NCBI GenBank assembly: GCA_044351685.1
Contig: JBILFK010000020.1
Span: 1-17,981, forward strand
DNA length: 17,981 bases
Source: JALHRI01 sp044351685
Lineage (GTDB): Bacteria; Pseudomonadota; Alphaproteobacteria; Rickettsiales; UBA3002
Direction of reading: 5' to 3'
In this document: piece by piece, positions 14,191-17,981 of the stretch
Layout: each line of letters opens with the position of its first letter
Position numbering within the stretch: the stretch's first letter is position 1
Notes under the pieces: generated by a model
What the model was told of the DNA's origin: nothing
Database searches by the model: none
What the model saw: only the letters and a program-made list of their open reading frames with translations
Position numbers and translations under genes: made by a program

Positions 14191-14286
14191 CAGGAAATAG
14201 TTATTCTTGCGTATTCGTATGGTATTGTTGCCGATATTGGGGATCCCGAAGGCAATAGAATTGGTTTTTCTCAATCAGAAAAGTAG
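14191..14286 (+). pseudogene. Possible C-terminal remnant of a glyoxalase/VOC-fold gene
   Basis: The frame starting at 14191 ends IVADIGDPEGNRIGFSQ followed by four residues and TAG at 14284-14286. The DPEGNRI-x-(F/L) segment just before a C-terminus is a hallmark of vicinal-oxygen-chelate (glyoxalase/bleomycin-resistance) proteins. Upstream sequence does not continue the family, so only a tail of about 30 codons remains. The frame happens to be the same as that of the upstream unknown gene. Based on a short motif, so uncertain. Confidence 0.4.
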
Positions 14287-14309
14287 CGAGTTCATCCCAC
14301 AACTTCATG

Positions 14310-14329
14310 CTTCTGCGAGAGAAGTTTTT
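14310..14329 (+). terminator. Weak rho-independent terminator-like hairpin
   Basis: CTTCT (14310-14314) and AGAAG (14320-14324) form a five-pair stem with a GCGAG loop, followed by TTTTT (14325-14329). The stem is short and AT-rich, so efficiency is doubtful. It would end plus-strand transcription before the convergent tonB gene. Confidence 0.4.
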
Positions 14330-14334
14330 CTAAA

Positions 14335-15009
14335 TTAATCCAACCGAAACTCGATCGGCACCATCACGCGGGCGGCAACGGGGGTGTTGCCTCGTTTGGC
14401 GGGCACAAATTTCCAGCGTTTTACGGCATCGCTGGCGGCGCTATCGAGCGGGGCGTGGCCGCTGCTTTGCGCAATGCGCACACTTCGCGCGGCACCATTC
14501 ACACTCACGGCCACATCGAGCATAACCGTGCCCTGCATGCGGCGGCGCTTGGCATGCGCCGGGTATTCGGGCGCGGGGTTTTGCAAATAATCGGCATCGA
14601 ATGAGGGCTTGGTAAGCACCGTGGATGTTGCCGGTTTGCCCTTGGTTTTTTGCGCGCTGGTGGCTGTGGCGGCGGGCTTGCTTTCGGCAGGTTCGGCAGA
14701 TGCTTCGGGTGCCGCTTTAGGTTGGGGCAGGGGCGTGTGTTTGATGGTTGCCTGGGTGCTGGTAGGCGTGGGTGGTGTGGGCGGTTGTGGCGTTGCGCGC
14801 GGCACAGGCTTGACAACGCGCTGTGTGGGCCTAGGCGCGGCTTCAGCGGCGGGGGGTGCTACCAGCGTGATGTGCACCACTTCGGGTGGCATCTGGCTTA
14901 CCGACATGCCCGACCACACCAGCAGCCCCACCACCAGCGCATGCAGCACAACGGAACCGCCGACTGCGCGGGTGTTGATGTGAGGGTTATCTAGTGAAAG
15001 CGCGTGCAT
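14335..15009 (-). CDS. tonB: TonB energy-transducing protein
   Basis: A 224-residue protein of the usual TonB plan. A short cytoplasmic N-terminus leads to a single membrane helix (about 17-37, with the ALVVGLLVWSG core). Then comes a long Pro/Ala/Lys-rich periplasmic spacer (about 50-135) and a TonB C-terminal domain (about 138-224) containing NPAPEYPAHAKRRRMQGTV, a VAVSVNGAARSVRI strand and the final AVKRWKFVPA and VPIEF segments. It couples proton motive force from ExbB/ExbD to outer-membrane receptors. Neither exbB nor exbD is in the window. It lies seven bases after the receptor gene, so it is probably dedicated to that receptor and shares its Fur control. Confidence 0.95.
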   Translation of the reverse strand: MHALSLDNPHINTRAVGGSVVLHALVVGLLVWSGMSVSQMPPEVVHITLVAPPAAEAAPRPTQRVVKPVPRATPQPPTPPTPTSTQATIKHTPLPQPKAAPEASAEPAESKPAATATSAQKTKGKPATSTVLTKPSFDADYLQNPAPEYPAHAKRRRMQGTVMLDVAVSVNGAARSVRIAQSSGHAPLDSAASDAVKRWKFVPAKRGNTPVAARVMVPIEFRLD

Positions 15010-15016
15010 GAGTGGT

Positions 15017-17272
15017 TTACCATAAGGATGCTTTAATGCCTGCCATTACCGTTCGCGGCATGCCGGGGCGATAGCCTGCAGGGCGCAGGGCGGCGGTGTA
15101 GGTTTCATCGAATAGATTATTGATGGTGGCGAAGCCGCGAATTTTATCGGTCAGATAATACTCGCCTGCCATATCGAATACCCAACGGGCTTCAATCAGC
15201 TGATTGCTTGGAATCGAACCGCTGCCTGCTACCGAGCGTGCATCGCTTACATATTTGCCACCAAGCGAAACGCCCCACGCATCGGTTTCCACACCGCTTG
15301 AAAGATAGAGCTGGTGGTGCGGCATATAAGGCAGTTCGAAGCCTGAGCGAACATTGCCCCACTCGGCAAAACTGCTGTTGAAGCTGTTTTTGAATTCGCT
15401 TTGCGTATAGGTGTAGGTGGCCGTGAGTGGCAGGCGATAGGCGGATGGCATGGAAGCGATGCTTGCCGCATCGTAACTGCCGCTGGCTTCTAGGCCGCGC
15501 ACCTGCACCTTGCCGCCATTGAAGGCATCGCCGGTGCCACCACCGCCCGTTGCAAAGGTATCGCGCCCTAGCAAGTTTTCGTAATCGGTTAGGTAACCGA
15601 TCACTTCGCCGCTTAAGTTGCCGGATTTATAGCGCGTGCCGAGTTCATAATTGATGCTTTCTTCTTCTTTGGTGAAGGCGGCCTCGGTGGCATTATTCGG
15701 CACTCCCGGGGGGGCAAAGCCTTTATGCACGCCGCCGAGCAATTTCCACTGCGAATTCACATCATAGGTGAGGCCCGCGCCGGGAATTAGCACATTCAAC
15801 GAATTCTCGAATTTCGTGAGTGCTGCGCCGCTGCGTGTGGGGTCGTTGGCGCCGTAATCATTGCGCCCCAGCGTGATATGTTCAAAGCGCAAGCCGGGGG
15901 TGAAGGTGAAGCGTTGCCATTTCAGTTCGTTCTGGGCGAAGGTGCTGTAGCTATCGGCATATTGCACGCGGTTGCCACCACCACCGGGGGTGCCACGGCT
16001 TACCAGCACGGCGCGGCCATTCACCATGTTAAAAATATCTTCGCGCTGGAAACGGTCTTCTTCATCTTGGTGGTAGCGCCCACCAATTTCGAGCGTGTTT
16101 TGCGTTTCGCCCCATGCGAATTCGGTTGTCATGGCGGTTTGAATACCCTGCGCGAAATAGGTGCGGGCATTATCGCGCTGAATAAATTCTTCGGCAGAAG
16201 TGGCCGATTGCAATGCCGTAAGATACGCGCCATTGCCAGCGGGGTTATTGAATATGGTGCTGATATCACGCCGCACGCCGCCAATACGCACCGCGTTTAA
16301 GCGATACCACGAGCGATCAACTTCGTTATGGTAAATGCTGCTGGTGAGGCTGGTTTGGGGTGTTAGTTCGATGAAATGTGAAACGGCAGCCTGCCATGCG
16401 GTGTTATCCATTTTATCGAGCTGGCTGCTGCCATAACGGCGGTATGGGTTGGCACGAAAATCGGCTTGGGTGAGGCCAAGATATGTTTCGTTGGAAATTT
16501 CATCGTAACCGCCCAGCTTGATTTCAATTTCCTGATATCTATCGGCGGAACTATCGGTGCTCAGGCGGAATTTGCCCAGCACATCCTGCACATCGTAGCC
16601 GGTGTCGCCGCCTACAAAATCAATATCCTTGAAGCCTTCGGTTTCTTTGTGGAATGCATTCAGCATCAGCCCCACATTTTCTAAACTCACGCCGGTGGTG
16701 AAGCCGCCGCGATACGTGCCGTAACTGCCTGCTTCGGCCACCACATCGGCCTGCTTATCGGCAGGGATAGATTTGGTAACCATGTTAAGCACGCCGTTGG
16801 TGGTGCGCGGCCCATATTTCACCGAACCGATACCTTTGATTACTTCCAGTGATTCCATACGATCCATTTGCGGGAAATAATAGGCTTCCGGTGCGGCATA
16901 GGGGGCAGGGCCGGTGAGAATATTATCTTCCATCAGCGTAATATCGGCGCTGCGATTCGAGCGCCCACCGCGAATGGAAATGTTCGGGCGCAGCCCATGG
17001 CCATCTTCTTCCTGCACGGTAACACCTGGCACTTCGCGCAGGGCGCGGTGCACATCGGTATATTGATACCTATCGAGCGTTTCTTTGCTTACAATGCTTG
17101 CCGAGCCGGCAATATCCTCACGGCGATCGCTTGAACCAATCACTGTCACGCGTTCCATCACCTTCACACGTGGTTGCGCGCTGGATTTTTTGGCATCGGC
17201 CGCGAAGGCACCCAACGGTGCAGCTGAAATGATGGTGGTGACGAGTAATAAGGCTAACGCGTAGGGTTTCAT
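15017..17272 (-). CDS. FecA-like TonB-dependent outer-membrane receptor
   Basis: A 751-residue receptor. I use the ATG at 17272 because GAGAG lies just before it and a Sec signal peptide follows (about 1-24, cleavage after AFA). A TonB-box-like ERVTVIG is at about 40-46, then the plug domain (about 50-160) and a 22-strand barrel ending in Trp. The plug segment with LMEDNILTGPAPYAAPEAYY and VIKGIGSVKYGPRTTNGVLN resembles the FecA group (ferric dicitrate and similar chelates). There is no N-terminal signalling domain, so it is not a transducer of the FecIR type. A Fur-box-like site lies about 30 bases upstream and tonB follows. The exact ligand is uncertain; iron chelates are most likely. Confidence 0.93.
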   Translation of the reverse strand: MKPYALALLLVTTIISAAPLGAFAADAKKSSAQPRVKVMERVTVIGSSDRREDIAGSASIVSKETLDRYQYTDVHRALREVPGVTVQEEDGHGLRPNISIRGGRSNRSADITLMEDNILTGPAPYAAPEAYYFPQMDRMESLEVIKGIGSVKYGPRTTNGVLNMVTKSIPADKQADVVAEAGSYGTYRGGFTTGVSLENVGLMLNAFHKETEGFKDIDFVGGDTGYDVQDVLGKFRLSTDSSADRYQEIEIKLGGYDEISNETYLGLTQADFRANPYRRYGSSQLDKMDNTAWQAAVSHFIELTPQTSLTSSIYHNEVDRSWYRLNAVRIGGVRRDISTIFNNPAGNGAYLTALQSATSAEEFIQRDNARTYFAQGIQTAMTTEFAWGETQNTLEIGGRYHQDEEDRFQREDIFNMVNGRAVLVSRGTPGGGGNRVQYADSYSTFAQNELKWQRFTFTPGLRFEHITLGRNDYGANDPTRSGAALTKFENSLNVLIPGAGLTYDVNSQWKLLGGVHKGFAPPGVPNNATEAAFTKEEESINYELGTRYKSGNLSGEVIGYLTDYENLLGRDTFATGGGGTGDAFNGGKVQVRGLEASGSYDAASIASMPSAYRLPLTATYTYTQSEFKNSFNSSFAEWGNVRSGFELPYMPHHQLYLSSGVETDAWGVSLGGKYVSDARSVAGSGSIPSNQLIEARWVFDMAGEYYLTDKIRGFATINNLFDETYTAALRPAGYRPGMPRTVMAGIKASLW

Positions 17273-17299
17273 TGGTTCTCTCAAAATGTCGTATTTCTT

Positions 17300-17318
17300 T
17301 ATAATGATAATGATTCTT
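17300..17318. promoter_or_regulatory. Fur box-like site upstream of the TonB receptor
   Basis: TATAATGATAATGATTCTT matches the classical 19-base Fur consensus (GATAATGATAATCATTATC) at 15 positions by my count. It ends 28 bases before the receptor start, a position suited to iron-dependent repression. Confidence 0.75.
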
Positions 17319-17370
17319 AATTACAGAATGTCTGCCTTATAGTCGCTAGGGGAAAGCTGTCAAACATTAT

Positions 17371-17387
17371 TTGCGAATCATTCGCAA
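17371..17387. promoter_or_regulatory. Second palindromic site, Fur-like 8-1-8 architecture
   Basis: TTGCGAATCATTCGCAA is a perfect palindrome of eight bases either side of a central C. Its GAAT-C-ATTC heart resembles the GATAAT-C-ATTATC core of Fur sites. It lies 64 bases before the DUF1704 gene. A half copy (GATTCGCAT) occurs at 17414-17422. Confidence 0.6.
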
Positions 17388-17450
17388 TATCGTCGCGGGG
17401 GAAGAAAACAAACGATTCGCATGGCGTAAAAAAATGCGTAAGCTGCATGC

Positions 17451-17981
17451 ATGGTATCTGGCAATTCACATGCAACGCTCTGCGCACTCAATGCGGAGTA
17501 TCGAAACATTGTTACTAATATTCGCTTGCTGAGTACGCTTAACTGGCCAGCGCAGGCGAAAGAAATGTTTCTGGATTCTGTGGCGCAACATGCGCCTGTG
17601 CTGCCGAAATTTACCTATACTAAACCCGATGTTGCGAATGAACGCGAAGCATTGCAGCGTATTGTTGCGGCACTAGGTGATGCGCCGCACGGGGCATTGT
17701 TAAAACAGAACTGCCACGCGTATGTGCAAGCACTCGATATGATGCAAGCGGTGGGTACTGCGCGCATTTCCGAAATTTCTGCCGAACTATATGGCACCCC
17801 ACAGATGCAAATAGCAGGGCTGGATTGCTCGCTGCTTACAGTAGCGCATGCGCTGTTTGCGGCAGCGGATAGCTTGCCATGGCACGGGGGAGATGGCGAA
17901 GAGTATACATCCGAACAGCTGCAACACTACCTGCAAGCGCAACTGGTGCAGATGGGTATGACAAATGAAATTGAGGTGCAA
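17451..17981 (+). CDS. DUF1704 / QEGLA-motif family protein, N-terminal part (runs off right edge)
   Basis: 177 codons are in view from the ATG at 17451 and the frame is open at the last base. The pattern NIRLLSTLNWPAQAKEMFLDS, PVLPKFTYTKPD, then QALDMMQAVGTARISEISAELYGTPQ resembles the N-terminal region of DUF1704 proteins ('flavohemoglobin expression-modulating QEGLA motif protein', related to tyrosine carboxypeptidases). The metal-binding and QEGLA motifs would lie beyond the edge, so activity cannot be judged. It is divergent from the TonB receptor, with a 178-base gap carrying two Fur-like sites; control by iron is possible but inferred. No strong Shine-Dalgarno is seen; an ATG at 17447 in another frame stops quickly. 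Confidence 0.72.
   Translation, partial: MVSGNSHATLCALNAEYRNIVTNIRLLSTLNWPAQAKEMFLDSVAQHAPVLPKFTYTKPDVANEREALQRIVAALGDAPHGALLKQNCHAYVQALDMMQAVGTARISEISAELYGTPQMQIAGLDCSLLTVAHALFAAADSLPWHGGDGEEYTSEQLQHYLQAQLVQMGMTNEIEVQ

Overview
The window looks like chromosome from a moderate-GC alphaproteobacterium. The J-domain protein/CobS unit divergent from bolA, the hisZ-purA pair, the CheR-CheB pair and a 'protein kinase-like plus small membrane protein' pair all fit that class. A relative of Rhodospirillales or Micavibrio-type bacteria is plausible, but this is inference from gene content and I cannot name a genus. The cell appears to have had chemotaxis, takes up iron through an outer-membrane TonB system, and makes purines and histidine.

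Layout. (1) 1-1604, minus strand: J-domain protein, small lipoprotein and CobS (cut by the left edge), tightly coupled. (2) 1699-3146, plus: bolA and mnmA. (3) 3115-9184, minus: a long co-directional signalling block. In transcription order it holds a membrane-anchored pseudokinase, a small membrane protein, a truncated STAS protein, a CheR lacking its N-terminal domain, CheB, an intact STAS protein and a response-regulator/PP2C phosphatase. The STAS/CheR junction looks like a deletion or frameshift scar. (4) 9262-11844, minus: 4-oxalocrotonate tautomerase-like protein, hisZ and purA as an operon. (5) 11882-12648, plus: a DUF167 protein and a MAPEG-family membrane protein. (6) 12649-14334: tRNA-Ser(GCU) flanked by partial copies of its own 5' and 3' parts, a long imperfect palindrome starting at the tRNA 3' end, a cluster of small hairpins, an unrecognised 331-residue protein with nine-residue repeats, and a possible glyoxalase-fold gene remnant. 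This is the accessory-looking part of the window. (7) 14335-17272, minus: a FecA-like TonB-dependent receptor and tonB. (8) 17451 to the right edge, plus: start of a DUF1704/QEGLA-type protein, divergent from the receptor. The shared intergenic region carries two Fur-box-like sites.

How the genes work together. In the signalling block, CheR/CheB would set receptor methylation, while the REC-PP2C phosphatase and the STAS protein resemble a partner-switching pair. The histidine-kinase-type anti-sigma partner is missing, as are cheA, cheW and cheY. The iron block is a simple Fur-controlled uptake unit with its own TonB and no visible exbB/exbD.

No complete, clearly new system is evident. The best candidates for a second look are the STAS/CheR scar, the degenerate kinase next to it, and the repeat-rich tRNA-Ser neighbourhood. 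All family names come from reading motifs; no searches were run.
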